This document shows, in pieces, positions 1 to 8,260 of a DNA stretch of 19,421 nucleotides (positions are counted from its first letter, which is position 1; every line of letters begins with the position of its first letter). Under the pieces are notes generated by a model that had not been told where the DNA came from, did no database searches, and saw only the letters and a program-made list of their open reading frames with translations. The translations under genes were made by a program, and so were the position numbers. Source of the stretch: JANQUM01 sp047630355 (GTDB lineage Bacteria > Bacteroidota > Bacteroidia > Cytophagales > Spirosomataceae); contig JBLHXN010000063.1 of the NCBI GenBank assembly GCA_047630355.1, positions 1 through 19,421 on the forward strand. The letters run 5' to 3'.

Positions 1-1
1 G

Positions 2-730
2 ATACTAAATCAAGGCTTTGAAGCCACAAGCGGAAGTACTTTTTTAGCCCAAATTGGTGGCTGCGAAAATGTAGCCATTCCCGGCTTAGTGGCCTATTAT
101 CCTTTTAACGGAAATGCCAACGACGCAACCGGAAATGGTTACAACGGAATCATTGACGGTGCAACACTCACGACTGATAAGTTTGGGGCAGCCCCAAAAG
201 CCCTCAATTTCGACGGAAACGACTTCGTAAGAATCCCGAATTTATACGATGCGTCAAGCCAACCCTTAGTGGATGTCACGTATTCGCTGTGGTTCAAACC
301 CAACCAAAATTACGGAGCAGCTGATTTCTATTCATTAATTATCCGAACAACCGACGGAGGATTTACCGACATGATTGGGAAGCCCGACCTTAGCAATGTA
401 GAAAATAATAAGTTTCAGTTCTACATGTTTGATAACGTTACTAATGTGGGGCTTATTACCAAAGCTACCACCATCAACTTCACCGCAAATCAATGGGTTC
501 ACGTAGTGGCAACCAGAGCAAACGGTACCATTAAAATATATGTGAACGCAGCAAAAGAAGGAGAAACAGCTTACACAAACTCGCAATACTTCTACCCTGA
601 CCTATACCTCGGTGGGCATTCCACATTTAACAGATGGTACTTCAACGGTGCTTTAGACGACTTCCGTATTTATAACAGGGGATTGAGCGAAGCCGAAATC
701 CAGGCAATTTATAATGCGGAGAAGCTGTGA
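2..730 (+). CDS. LamG-domain surface/secreted protein, C-terminal end (5' partial)
   Basis: The reading frame is open from base 2, so the start lies upstream of the window. The first ~20 visible residues (ending LAQIGGC, just before base 70) resemble the end of the coathanger-stack repeat found in large Bacteroidota surface proteins, where a Gly-Phe-Glu-Ala segment precedes such a tail. From about base 89 comes a LamG/concanavalin-like jellyroll: AYYPFNGNANDATGNGYNG at its start, YSLWFKP in the middle, and DDFRIYNRGLSEAEIQAIY at its end. These are hallmark strands of LamG folds, which bind glycans or ligands at the cell surface. The protein stops straight after the jellyroll, with no type IX secretion sorting domain visible at its end. 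A GTG at 89 could be read as a start, but the in-frame residues before it are typical coding sequence, so I treat the gene as truncated by the window edge. Confidence 0.85.
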   Translation: MLNQGFEATSGSTFLAQIGGCENVAIPGLVAYYPFNGNANDATGNGYNGIIDGATLTTDKFGAAPKALNFDGNDFVRIPNLYDASSQPLVDVTYSLWFKPNQNYGAADFYSLIIRTTDGGFTDMIGKPDLSNVENNKFQFYMFDNVTNVGLITKATTINFTANQWVHVVATRANGTIKIYVNAAKEGETAYTNSQYFYPDLYLGGHSTFNRWYFNGALDDFRIYNRGLSEAEIQAIYNAEKL

Positions 731-744
731 GAAGTTGCTTTCTC

Positions 745-766
745 AAGTGGGTTTCCACTTACATTT
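745..766 (+). terminator. possible weak hairpin terminator after the LamG gene
   Basis: AAGTGG (745-750) pairs perfectly with CCACTT (755-760) around a 4-base loop, 15 bases after the stop codon. The downstream run of T is poor (ACATTTCCC), so termination is uncertain. Confidence 0.3.
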
Positions 767-949
767 CCCTAAAATAACCTGCAAACACATTCTTCTCCAA
801 AATGTTAGAGTTTTTTACGATCCTACGCAGGTTGCTTTCTATGGATTGTCCCGTCTAAGATAAAAACAAAAAAATATTATTTATGTAACTTTTTTTATTG
901 GTTTAATTTGTAATATTATGCCATTAATTCAACTGTAAACAAATAGCCA

Positions 950-3751
950 ATGCTAAAAAAAATAACGTCTCTTATTCTATTGATCTTTACTGTTATTGCT
1001 GCTCAGGCACAAGTTAACTTTAAACTCGATCAAAAATTACCTATGGATCCGGCCGTGAAACAAGGTACACTTTCAAACGGAATGAAATACTACATCCGGA
1101 AAAATGTGGAACCCAAAGACCGGGCAGACCTTTACCTTGCCGTGAACGTAGGTTCTACGTTAGAAAATGACGAGCAACAAGGTCTTGCCCACTTTATGGA
1201 ACACATGCAATTTAATGGCACTACCAATTTCCCGAAAAACGAACTCGTTAGCTTTCTGCAAAAATCGGGTTTGAAATTTGGTGCTGACCTCAACGCTTAT
1301 ACTAGTTTCGACGAAACGGTGTACCAATTACCAGTACCAACCGACAGTGCAGATCGGTTTGAAAAGTACTTTTTGGTTTTAAGCGATTGGGCAAATAAAG
1401 CAACCCTAGACCACGAAGAAATTGACAAAGAAAGAGGTGTGGTATTGGAGGAGTCCCGACTTGGAAAAGGGGCTCAATCCCGCATCAGAGATCAGTTACT
1501 CCCGGCAGTACTAAAAGGTTCGCGATACGCAGATAGGCTGCCAATTGGAAAAGACGAAATCCTCAAAAATTTCAAATACGAAGACTTAGAAGCTTTCTAT
1601 AAAAAATGGTACCGACCAGATTTACAGGCAGTTATAGCCGTTGGAGATTTTGATGTAGCACAGGTAGAAGCTTATATTAAAAAATACTTTGGCTCTATTC
1701 CGGCGGCAGTTTCGCCGGCGGCAAGACCTAAATTTGACATTCCGATGGACGGCTCAACGACCGCTAAAATCATCACTGATGCTGAGCAACCTTACACGTT
1801 GGTTCAATTGTATTACAAGCACCCGGAACTAAAAGAAATAACCGGAAACGACCGTCGGCAACAAATTTCCATTTCGTTATTTAATGCCATGATGGGAGCC
1901 AGACTTCAGGAATTATTACAAAAGGCTGATCCACCGTACCAGTTTGGGGTTAGTAGTTACGGTGGCTTTTTGGGCGGCTTAGATGCACTTACCGTGGTGG
2001 CTGTTGCTAAAGGTAACGGAGTAGAAAAAGCCCTAAAAGCAGTTTTGGAAGAGAATCAACGAGCTAAAAGTTTCGGTTTTACGCAAACAGAACTCGACCG
2101 GGCAAAAGCTCAATACCTTGCAGGTCGTGAAAAGCAGTTTAACGAAAAAGACAAAACGGCATCTACTTCTTTCACCATAGAACTCACCCAGTCTTTCCTC
2201 AAAAACGTGGTAATGACAGACATCGGTTTCGATTTCGATTTTGCTAAGCAATATATCGGTGGCATTTCTTTGGACGAAGTTAATGCGTTGGTGAAAACTT
2301 TTATTACCGACAAGGATAGAGTGGCGGTTGTTGTTGCTCCCGAAAAGGAAAAAGACGCTTTGCCAAGCGAAGCACAATTGATAGGGTGGATCAACGAAAA
2401 TAAGGAAGTTACCGCCTATGTTGATGAAACGCTGGATCAACCGCTGATGACCACCGAGCCAGCTCCGGGTAAAGTAGTCGAGCGAAAAAGAAACGAAACC
2501 GTCGGTGTTACGGAACTGAAATTAAGTAACGGCGTAAAGGTAATTCTGAAACCAACGGAGTTCAAAAACGACGAAGTGCTGTTTTTGGCTTCCAGTAAAG
2601 GCGGCACAAGTCTTTACGATCTCAAAGACTTAGACAATGCTTCGTTCGGGTCGGCGGTTGCTTCTGTTTCTGGTCTTGGCGATTTTTCTTCGATGCAATT
2701 ACAGAAATACATGACGGGTAAAATTGCCCGTGTAAATGCTTTTGTGGGAGAAAAAACGGAAGGGATTTCGGGAAGTTCATCCGTCAAAGATTTAGAAACG
2801 GCTCTCCAAATGCTTCACGTACGCCTCACAAAACAACGTTTTGATGAAAACGCCGTGAAAGGTTTCATTGGTAATCAAAGAGATTTTGTAAAAAGCCAAG
2901 ACGAAACTCCAACGCCCGAAAAAATTTACGGTGACACGCTTAATGCCGTAATGAGCAATTACTCGGTAAGATCAAAACCCATGACAGCCGAGCGAATGGA
3001 TGCGTTGAATCCGCAAAAGGCTCAACAGTTTTTTGCCGAAAGATTTGCTGACGCGGATGATTTCATCTACACCTTCGTAGGTAATTTTACAGAAGAGGAA
3101 ATCACTCCGTTGCTCGAGAAATATATCGGTAGCTTGCCTTCTAAACCCGGTGAGGAGAACTATAAAACGTTCAACGATAATCCTCCCGCCGGAATGATCA
3201 CGAAAGTGGTTAAAAAGGGAACGGAAGACAAAGCAACGGTTTCGTTGTTTTTTACAGGAAAATACAACGGCGAAGACAATACGGCAACGCAAATAGAAGC
3301 TTTAGGTGACATTTTGGGCCTAAAACTGATCGAAAAACTTCGTGAAGAAGAAGGCGGGGTTTACTCTCCGCGTGTCAGTGCTAATGCACAAGATAAGCCG
3401 GAAAGTACCTATCAAATCAGTGTTTCGTTTGGCTGCTCGCCTGCTAATGTAGATAAACTGGTAGGCATCACGATGCAGGAAATCGAGAAAATTAAGAAAA
3501 ATGGGGCTGAAGCAAGTGATATTCAAAAATACAAAGCAGAGCAGCTACTTGACGTTCAGGAGCAATTGAAGAGTAACCGTTTTTGGCTGAGTTCGCTCAA
3601 CAATGCGTACCTGAAAAAGAAAGACCCCGCCAAGATTTTGGATGGAGAAAAAATGCTTCAAACCATCTCGGTAGCGTCCACGAAAGAAGCCGCCAATAAA
3701 TTTATGAGCGGTAAAAATGTAATCAAAGTAATATTAGTACCTGAAAATTAA
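950..3751 (+). CDS. secreted M16 family zinc metallopeptidase (pitrilysin/PqqL-like)
   Basis: A 933-residue protein with an N-terminal signal peptide (Lys-Lys, then a hydrophobic stretch, likely cleaved after AQA at ~20), so it probably acts in the periplasm or is anchored at the outer membrane. The inverted zinc motif HFMEH is at residues 81-85: H81 and H85 bind zinc and E84 is the catalytic base. The downstream ERGVVLEE segment (161-168) supplies the third zinc ligand, probably E168. The length fits the two-homologous-half architecture of M16 proteases: an active N-terminal half and a second half without HxxEH (LKLSNGVKVILKPTEF at ~522-537 marks the start of the second half). The family degrades peptides inside a clamshell chamber; the substrate cannot be told from sequence. 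The start ATG at 950 is fixed by the signal peptide. It is transcribed alone and ends at a strong terminator. Confidence 0.93.
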   Translation: MLKKITSLILLIFTVIAAQAQVNFKLDQKLPMDPAVKQGTLSNGMKYYIRKNVEPKDRADLYLAVNVGSTLENDEQQGLAHFMEHMQFNGTTNFPKNELVSFLQKSGLKFGADLNAYTSFDETVYQLPVPTDSADRFEKYFLVLSDWANKATLDHEEIDKERGVVLEESRLGKGAQSRIRDQLLPAVLKGSRYADRLPIGKDEILKNFKYEDLEAFYKKWYRPDLQAVIAVGDFDVAQVEAYIKKYFGSIPAAVSPAARPKFDIPMDGSTTAKIITDAEQPYTLVQLYYKHPELKEITGNDRRQQISISLFNAMMGARLQELLQKADPPYQFGVSSYGGFLGGLDALTVVAVAKGNGVEKALKAVLEENQRAKSFGFTQTELDRAKAQYLAGREKQFNEKDKTASTSFTIELTQSFLKNVVMTDIGFDFDFAKQYIGGISLDEVNALVKTFITDKDRVAVVVAPEKEKDALPSEAQLIGWINENKEVTAYVDETLDQPLMTTEPAPGKVVERKRNETVGVTELKLSNGVKVILKPTEFKNDEVLFLASSKGGTSLYDLKDLDNASFGSAVASVSGLGDFSSMQLQKYMTGKIARVNAFVGEKTEGISGSSSVKDLETALQMLHVRLTKQRFDENAVKGFIGNQRDFVKSQDETPTPEKIYGDTLNAVMSNYSVRSKPMTAERMDALNPQKAQQFFAERFADADDFIYTFVGNFTEEEITPLLEKYIGSLPSKPGEENYKTFNDNPPAGMITKVVKKGTEDKATVSLFFTGKYNGEDNTATQIEALGDILGLKLIEKLREEEGGVYSPRVSANAQDKPESTYQISVSFGCSPANVDKLVGITMQEIEKIKKNGAEASDIQKYKAEQLLDVQEQLKSNRFWLSSLNNAYLKKKDPAKILDGEKMLQTISVASTKEAANKFMSGKNVIKVILVPEN

Positions 3752-3770
3752 CATCAATTTGTTGCAATGG

Positions 3771-3798
3771 AAAAAGCCCCGATATCGGGGCTTTTTTT
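3771..3798. terminator. Rho-independent terminator after the M16 protease gene
   Basis: AAAAAGCCCCGAT followed by its reverse complement ATCGGGGCTTTTT gives a perfect palindrome, with a GC-rich core and a run of seven T. It lies 20 bases after the protease stop codon. The A-run on the other side means it could also work on the minus strand. Confidence 0.9.
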
Positions 3799-4143
3799 GT
3801 TTGGAAGAAATGAGAAGTTGCGTCTGGCTGATTTTTATAAAAATGAATAGGGTCGCTCTGCTCAGACCTCACTAAAGCAGGAGCGTCATGTTGCTTCCTA
3901 AATGCCGAGCGTAATTTCTCAAACTTCGTATTTCAAGATTTCCTTTGGACAGCAAACTCCCTTCCCCGGACAAAAAGATGGGGCGTTCAGCCTGAAACGT
4001 TTTTTCGTAGAGTGTAATGAAAGTTACATAGACTTCTTCTCATAAAAAGCTTAGAGGCGTATCGTAACAGGCTACTCAATGGAATGAGAAAAAGTGGATA
4101 AACTCTTAGTAAGTACGTAATTGAAATAACTCGCCGCACACTC

Positions 4144-4199
4144 AAAAGTGGGCTCATTCATACTTCAGAGCACCGGATTTTGCAGAATTACCCACTTTT
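4144..4199. repeat. 9-bp inverted repeat with long loop
   Basis: AAAAGTGGG at 4144-4152 is the exact reverse complement of CCCACTTTT at 4191-4199, and the second arm runs on into more T. The loop is 38 bases. It could form a hairpin ending in a T-run, which is terminator-like for plus-strand read-through into the ebo operon, or it could be a protein-binding site. A partly matching AAAAAGTGGA lies at about 4089-4098. Confidence 0.4.
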
Positions 4200-4265
4200 T
4201 GTTTAATTGACCAATAAAAAACGCTGAATTGAATGCATTAATAGACTTTTGAAAGCTAAAATTCC

Positions 4266-4273
4266 TAATTTTG
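4266..4273 (+). promoter_or_regulatory. candidate Bacteroidota -7 element for the ebo operon
   Basis: TAATTTTG fits the Bacteroidota -7 consensus TAnnTTTG exactly and lies about 80 bases upstream of the first ebo gene. The nearest upstream TTTG (4248-4251) is only 14 bases away, shorter than the usual ~19-base gap, so support is partial. A purine-rich AAAGAGGAGA (4307-4316) follows downstream. Confidence 0.28.
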
Positions 4274-4352
4274 TTAAACAGGGCCTCTACAAAACCCTAT
4301 TATAATAAAGAGGAGAATCTTGAATCAAATTGCTCTTACAGGCACATAAATT

Positions 4353-5204
4353 GTGAACGAAAAGACCAACTTAAAGTTAGAAGTTTATCAGTGTTGTTTA
4401 AATAATTTAAAGAGCGAGTCAGCTGTTAGTTGGTTTACGGAGAAAGTTAAAGGCTTATCTTCAACCTCACCTTTTTATTTGGCATTTGGTATGCTGAAAA
4501 GAAAGGTAGAGGATGGTCCTATTTCCATTTCCGAGGGATTGAACGCGGAGCTAAAAAGAATTAACCCCGCATTTTCGTATACAAAATGGACTTTAGTAGA
4601 GTTTTGTAGGCTGGCCTTTTTAGTGCATTTAGATTCATTAGATAACAAAGCGAAAATATGTACGCTCTTAGCTTCTTCTGATATGAAAGAGCAAGTGGTT
4701 ATTTACAAGTCTCTTCAGTATTTATCTAACGCCGAAGATTTCAAATTGGAAATTATTGATGGTATCCGTACCAACATGATTGATGTTTTTGATGCTATCG
4801 CGTTAGAAAATTCCTACGCCTTTAAACATTTCAGTGAAGATGCCTGGAATCATATGGTCCTGAAGGCTATTTTCATGGAAAGACCTATTTACCGGATTTA
4901 CGGAATTGATGATAAGAAAAACACGAAATTGGCTGGTATTCTTCAAGATTTCGTTCACGAAAGGTGGGCTGCAGGAAGAGTAGTAACTCCAGAATTATGG
5001 AGAATGATAAGCGGTTTTGAAAACGACTCTATTTTTGAAGATTTGAAAAAAGTAATTAAAAATGACTCAGAAATAGGAAAAACTGCCGCGATAAAGGTGT
5101 TACAAGAGTCTTCGTACGTTTCTTGGTTGTCTGATGAAGGCATAAAAGAAACAACATTATCTTGGAACGAAATAGGCTTACAAGTGAATCAATCTCCGGA
5201 TTGA
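4353..5204 (+). CDS. eboA: EboA domain-containing protein
   Basis: A 283-residue soluble, mostly helical protein with no signal peptide. The recognisable family blocks are KWTLVEFCRLAFLVHL (79-94), AWNHMVLKAIFM (164-175), the run through RIYGIDDKKN (181-190), and HERWAAGRVVTPELWR (202-217). The last two match what I know as the EboA signature. Its biochemical role is unknown. It is the first gene of the cluster, 36 bases before eboB. The start is a GTG; an in-frame TAA (4347-4349) lies 3 bases upstream, so the protein cannot start earlier except at the ATT between them. The ribosome site is weak. The C-terminal ~60 residues beyond the ELWR block are less typical. The base composition is clearly AT-rich, and arginine is written largely with AGA/AGG. 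Confidence 0.85.
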   Translation: MNEKTNLKLEVYQCCLNNLKSESAVSWFTEKVKGLSSTSPFYLAFGMLKRKVEDGPISISEGLNAELKRINPAFSYTKWTLVEFCRLAFLVHLDSLDNKAKICTLLASSDMKEQVVIYKSLQYLSNAEDFKLEIIDGIRTNMIDVFDAIALENSYAFKHFSEDAWNHMVLKAIFMERPIYRIYGIDDKKNTKLAGILQDFVHERWAAGRVVTPELWRMISGFENDSIFEDLKKVIKNDSEIGKTAAIKVLQESSYVSWLSDEGIKETTLSWNEIGLQVNQSPD

Positions 5205-5240
5205 TTTTTACATAAAATACTTAACCATAATATCTAAAAT

Positions 5241-6152
5241 ATGAAATTTATTGACCCCCACGTTCATATGTCTTCCAGAACCACGGATGATTATGAGGCG
5301 ATGCAAAAAGCAGGAATTGTAGCCATTATTGAGCCTGCATTCTGGTTAGGGCAACCACGCACGGAAAAAGGAGCATTTAAAGATTACTACAGCAGCATTG
5401 TTGGTTGGGAGCCATTTAGGTCTTCTCAGTTTGGTATCAAACATTATTGCACTATTGGTCTAAATTCAAAAGAGGCGAATAATGTTCCGTTGGCGGAGCA
5501 AGTAATGGAACTACTTCCTTTATACGCCATGAAGGATAATGTAGTGGCGATAGGAGAGATAGGTTATGATGATCAAACCGAAGCCGAGGATAGGTTCTTC
5601 AGAGCTCAAATAGAATTGGCCAAAGAAGTTAATCTGCCAATATTAATTCATACGCCCCATAGAGATAAGAAAAACGGAACATTACGAAGTATGGATGTGC
5701 TAGAAGAGCATGGCATAGATCCTAAAATGGTGATTATTGACCATAATAACGAAGAGACAGCCAAAGCTGTTTTGGATAGAGGCTATTGGGCAGCATTTAC
5801 TATTTACCCAAGAACAAAAATGGGAAGTGAAAGAATGGTGGAGGTCGTAAAACAGTATGGTTCAGAAAGAATTATTGTGGATAGCTCCGCAGACTGGGGT
5901 GTTAGTGATCCGCTGGCAGTGCCTAAAACGGCAAATCTCATGCTGGCAAACGGCATTGCTAAACAAGATGTTCACATGACCTGCTATCAAAATGCATTAG
6001 ATGCTTATGCCCAAAGTGGAAATATGAAGGAAAGTGATTGGGTAAATGGAGTTGTTTTTGACCAGTCAACCTTATTTGGTGGCAATAGCGTTTTACGTGG
6101 TCAAGACCCTAAAAAAGGAAGTGCTACAGGTTCAGATATCGTAGAAAACTAA
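5241..6152 (+). CDS. eboB: EboB, TatD-type metal-dependent hydrolase
   Basis: A 303-residue amidohydrolase-superfamily protein. All expected metal ligands of a TatD-like barrel are present: H7 and H9 in DPHVHM near the N-terminus, E106 in GEIGYD, H137 (with H140) in IHTPHR, H168 in IIDHNNEE, and an Asp in the IIVDSSADWG block (D214). TatD relatives are nucleases or hydrolases of small molecules; ebo versions have no demonstrated substrate. There is no signal peptide, so it is cytoplasmic. The ATG at 5241 puts the HxH motif at its normal place by the N-terminus. The stop codon shares its final A with the eboC start (TAATG), which implies translational coupling. Confidence 0.88.
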   Translation: MKFIDPHVHMSSRTTDDYEAMQKAGIVAIIEPAFWLGQPRTEKGAFKDYYSSIVGWEPFRSSQFGIKHYCTIGLNSKEANNVPLAEQVMELLPLYAMKDNVVAIGEIGYDDQTEAEDRFFRAQIELAKEVNLPILIHTPHRDKKNGTLRSMDVLEEHGIDPKMVIIDHNNEETAKAVLDRGYWAAFTIYPRTKMGSERMVEVVKQYGSERIIVDSSADWGVSDPLAVPKTANLMLANGIAKQDVHMTCYQNALDAYAQSGNMKESDWVNGVVFDQSTLFGGNSVLRGQDPKKGSATGSDIVEN

Positions 6153-7036
6153 TGAAGCTTTTTTACTATTTGGCTTTAACTAGGCCAGCAAATGTTATTA
6201 CTGCGGTTTCAGATATTGCCGCTGGCGTGGCCATAGCGAATGCTTTCCTAATGGAAGCTTTTCCGTGGGCTTCGTTTGTATTTTTGATCTTAGCCACTTC
6301 GGGGCTTTACGCGGGAGGAATCGTTTTTAATGATGTTTTCGATGCAGAACTTGATAAAATAGAAAGGCCTGAAAGAATAATTCCAAGTGGAAATTTGACT
6401 CGAAATCAGGCAGTATTTTTTGGAATTACGCTGTTCGCGTTTGCCATATTTTTTGCTACGCTGGGGAGTATTCAGAGTGGTGTAATTGCCGCATTAATCG
6501 CACTCTTTGCGGTGATATACGACAAATTTGCCAAAAACTATTTGGTGGGTGGTCCATTGACAATGGGTCTTTGCAGGGGTTTGAATCTAGCATTGGGGAT
6601 GAGCATTTTAGCCGATAGACAATTGCCGGAAATGTGGATGATGGTTTTTATCCCGATTGTTTTTGTGGCAGCTATTACATTGACCAGTCAAGGCGAGGTT
6701 TTAGGAAACAATAAGCTTTCGATCACCTTTGCTCTCGTGTTAGATATCTTGGTAGCGGCCGTTATTTTAACCCTAGGCTTCAAAGGAGTTATGAATCTTT
6801 GGATGGTTCTTCCTTTTGTGCTGCTTTGGATTGGGATAAACTTTTCCGCTAAACTTAAAGCCATTCGGCTTAATGAACCCAAAAATATAATGAATGCGGT
6901 AAAGATGGGGGTACTCTCATTAATTCCGCTAAATGCTAGTTATGTAGCAGGTTTTAGCAACTGGAAGTACGGATTAGCAGTATTATGCCTTTTGCCTGTT
7001 TCTATATTATTGGCTAAAAAATTCTCGGTAACCTAA
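6152..7036 (+). CDS. eboC: EboC, UbiA-like membrane prenyltransferase
   Basis: A 294-residue integral membrane protein with about eight or nine hydrophobic segments across its length, as in the UbiA superfamily, which moves prenyl chains from isoprenyl diphosphates onto acceptor molecules. The first aspartate-rich motif is intact: NDVFDAELD (60-68), followed by RPERIIPSG (72-80), both typical of UbiA enzymes. A YDKFAKNYLVGGP block (123-135) is the second conserved loop. The second aspartate-rich motif, normally of the DxxxDxxGD kind, reads SQGEVLGNN (179-187) and has lost its aspartates, keeping one Glu (E182). It starts by one-base overlap with eboB and is followed by a 51-base gap before eboD. 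The prenyl acceptor is unknown. Confidence 0.87.
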   Translation: MKLFYYLALTRPANVITAVSDIAAGVAIANAFLMEAFPWASFVFLILATSGLYAGGIVFNDVFDAELDKIERPERIIPSGNLTRNQAVFFGITLFAFAIFFATLGSIQSGVIAALIALFAVIYDKFAKNYLVGGPLTMGLCRGLNLALGMSILADRQLPEMWMMVFIPIVFVAAITLTSQGEVLGNNKLSITFALVLDILVAAVILTLGFKGVMNLWMVLPFVLLWIGINFSAKLKAIRLNEPKNIMNAVKMGVLSLIPLNASYVAGFSNWKYGLAVLCLLPVSILLAKKFSVT

Positions 7037-7087
7037 ATTTTAATGGCGACTTTTCAATTTTGAGATAGCCGTCTGGAAAGAAACAAA

Positions 7088-8260
7088 ATGAACATAGAGC
7101 AAAAATTCTCGATTAATTATAAATATAAAATTCTCTTTACCAGAAATATGTTTGATGTGTCAAATACGGAGTTATTTGATGTTTTAAATGAGGATAAAGA
7201 GTCTACAAAAGCCATTCAAGTGTCTTTTGTTATAGACAGTGGATTAAACGATTGTCAGCCTGAACTTATCAGTAAAATTGAAAGGTATGTAGCGGCTTTT
7301 CCTAAGTTAACATTGGCCTGCCAACCAATCATAGTGACCGGCGGAGAAGACGCTAAAAATACTACGGCGGAGTTTGAGAAAACCTTGTCAATGATAAATG
7401 AGGCCAAAATAGACCGTCATTCTTTCCTTTTAGCCATCGGCGGCGGTGCGGTTTTAGACATGGCTGGTTTTGCGGCAGCGGTAGGGCATCGAGGTATCAG
7501 GCATATCAGAATACCAACTACAGTTTTATCTCAAAATGACTCTGGTGTAGGTGTAAAGAATAGTATCAATTTCTTTGGCAAGAAAAACTTCTTGGGAACT
7601 TTCGCCCCACCTTTCGCAGTGATTAATGATCTCACTTTCTTGACCTCTTTAAATGAGCGAGATTGGCGTGCCGGCATGTCTGAGGCCGTTAAAGTTGCAT
7701 TAATAAAAGATGCAGCGTTTTTTGATTGGTTAGAAAACAATGCCATTGCTTTGAATAATAGAGATTTAGAGGCTATGGAGAAGTTGGTTTTTGATTGTGC
7801 CAAATTACATACCCACCATATCTCAAACAGTAATGACCCTTTTGAAATGGGTTCGTCCAGACCATTAGATTTTGGTCATTGGGCAGCTCATAAAATGGAG
7901 CAATTGACCAATTTTGGTATCAAACACGGCGAGGCGGTAGCCATTGGAATCGGGCTCGATATCGTTTATGGAACCTACGCCGGATTTATGTCGGAAGCCT
8001 TGGCAGACCGCATATTAAAGGTCTTGTCAAATTTAGGCTTTGCTACTTTTCATCCGGTGCTTTTAAATGAAATAGGGACTCAAATTAACCCGGAATTATT
8101 AAAAGGTCTTGAGGAATTTAGAGAGCACTTGGGTGGCGAACTGACTATTACCATGGTGGAGAAAATAGGGGAGAAGTTTGATGTGCACCACATGAACACC
8201 GACTGGATAGAAAAAGCCACTTTAACATTACTTAAAAAGCAAGAAACGTATGCGTATTAG
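7088..8260 (+). CDS. eboD: EboD, sugar-phosphate cyclase related to 3-dehydroquinate synthase
   Basis: A 390-residue member of the dehydroquinate synthase-like fold. Motifs in order: VTGGEDAKN (83-91), the NAD-binding AIGGGAVLDMAGF (116-128), HRGIRHIRIPTTVLSQ (134-149), DSGVGVKNSIN (151-161), AGMSEAVKVALIKD (195-208), DFGHWAAHKME (261-271) and IKHGEAVAIG (278-287). The zinc ligands are predicted to be E199, H264 and H280, all present, so it should be an active NAD- and metal-dependent cyclase. Where aroB enzymes read VGGK, this reads VGVK, as in the sedoheptulose-7-phosphate cyclases, so a substrate other than DAHP is likely. It is therefore not a housekeeping aroB. It ends by overlapping the eboE start by 11 bases. 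Confidence 0.88.
   Translation: MNIEQKFSINYKYKILFTRNMFDVSNTELFDVLNEDKESTKAIQVSFVIDSGLNDCQPELISKIERYVAAFPKLTLACQPIIVTGGEDAKNTTAEFEKTLSMINEAKIDRHSFLLAIGGGAVLDMAGFAAAVGHRGIRHIRIPTTVLSQNDSGVGVKNSINFFGKKNFLGTFAPPFAVINDLTFLTSLNERDWRAGMSEAVKVALIKDAAFFDWLENNAIALNNRDLEAMEKLVFDCAKLHTHHISNSNDPFEMGSSRPLDFGHWAAHKMEQLTNFGIKHGEAVAIGIGLDIVYGTYAGFMSEALADRILKVLSNLGFATFHPVLLNEIGTQINPELLKGLEEFREHLGGELTITMVEKIGEKFDVHHMNTDWIEKATLTLLKKQETYAY

Larger units (their letters stand above)
3799..4352. other. gene-free spacer upstream of the ebo cluster
   Basis: About 550 bases with no reading frame that looks coding on either strand. Its composition is uneven: 3840-4020 is richer in G and C and has a patchwork look (for example the palindrome TTCAGCCTGAA near 3998), while 4200-4352 is AT-rich and promoter-like. 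The first part could be a dispersed intergenic repeat or a decayed element, but I could not match it to any family. The second part probably contains the promoter and leader of the ebo operon. Confidence 0.5.

Noticed and set aside
898..949. Bacteroidota promoter for the M16 protease gene
   Set aside because: The region is AT-rich with TTG triplets, but no TAnnTTTG box sits at an acceptable distance from one.
7088..8260. Annotation of eboD as the housekeeping aroB
   Set aside because: The VGVK motif instead of VGGK and its place in the ebo cluster argue for a specialised cyclase.
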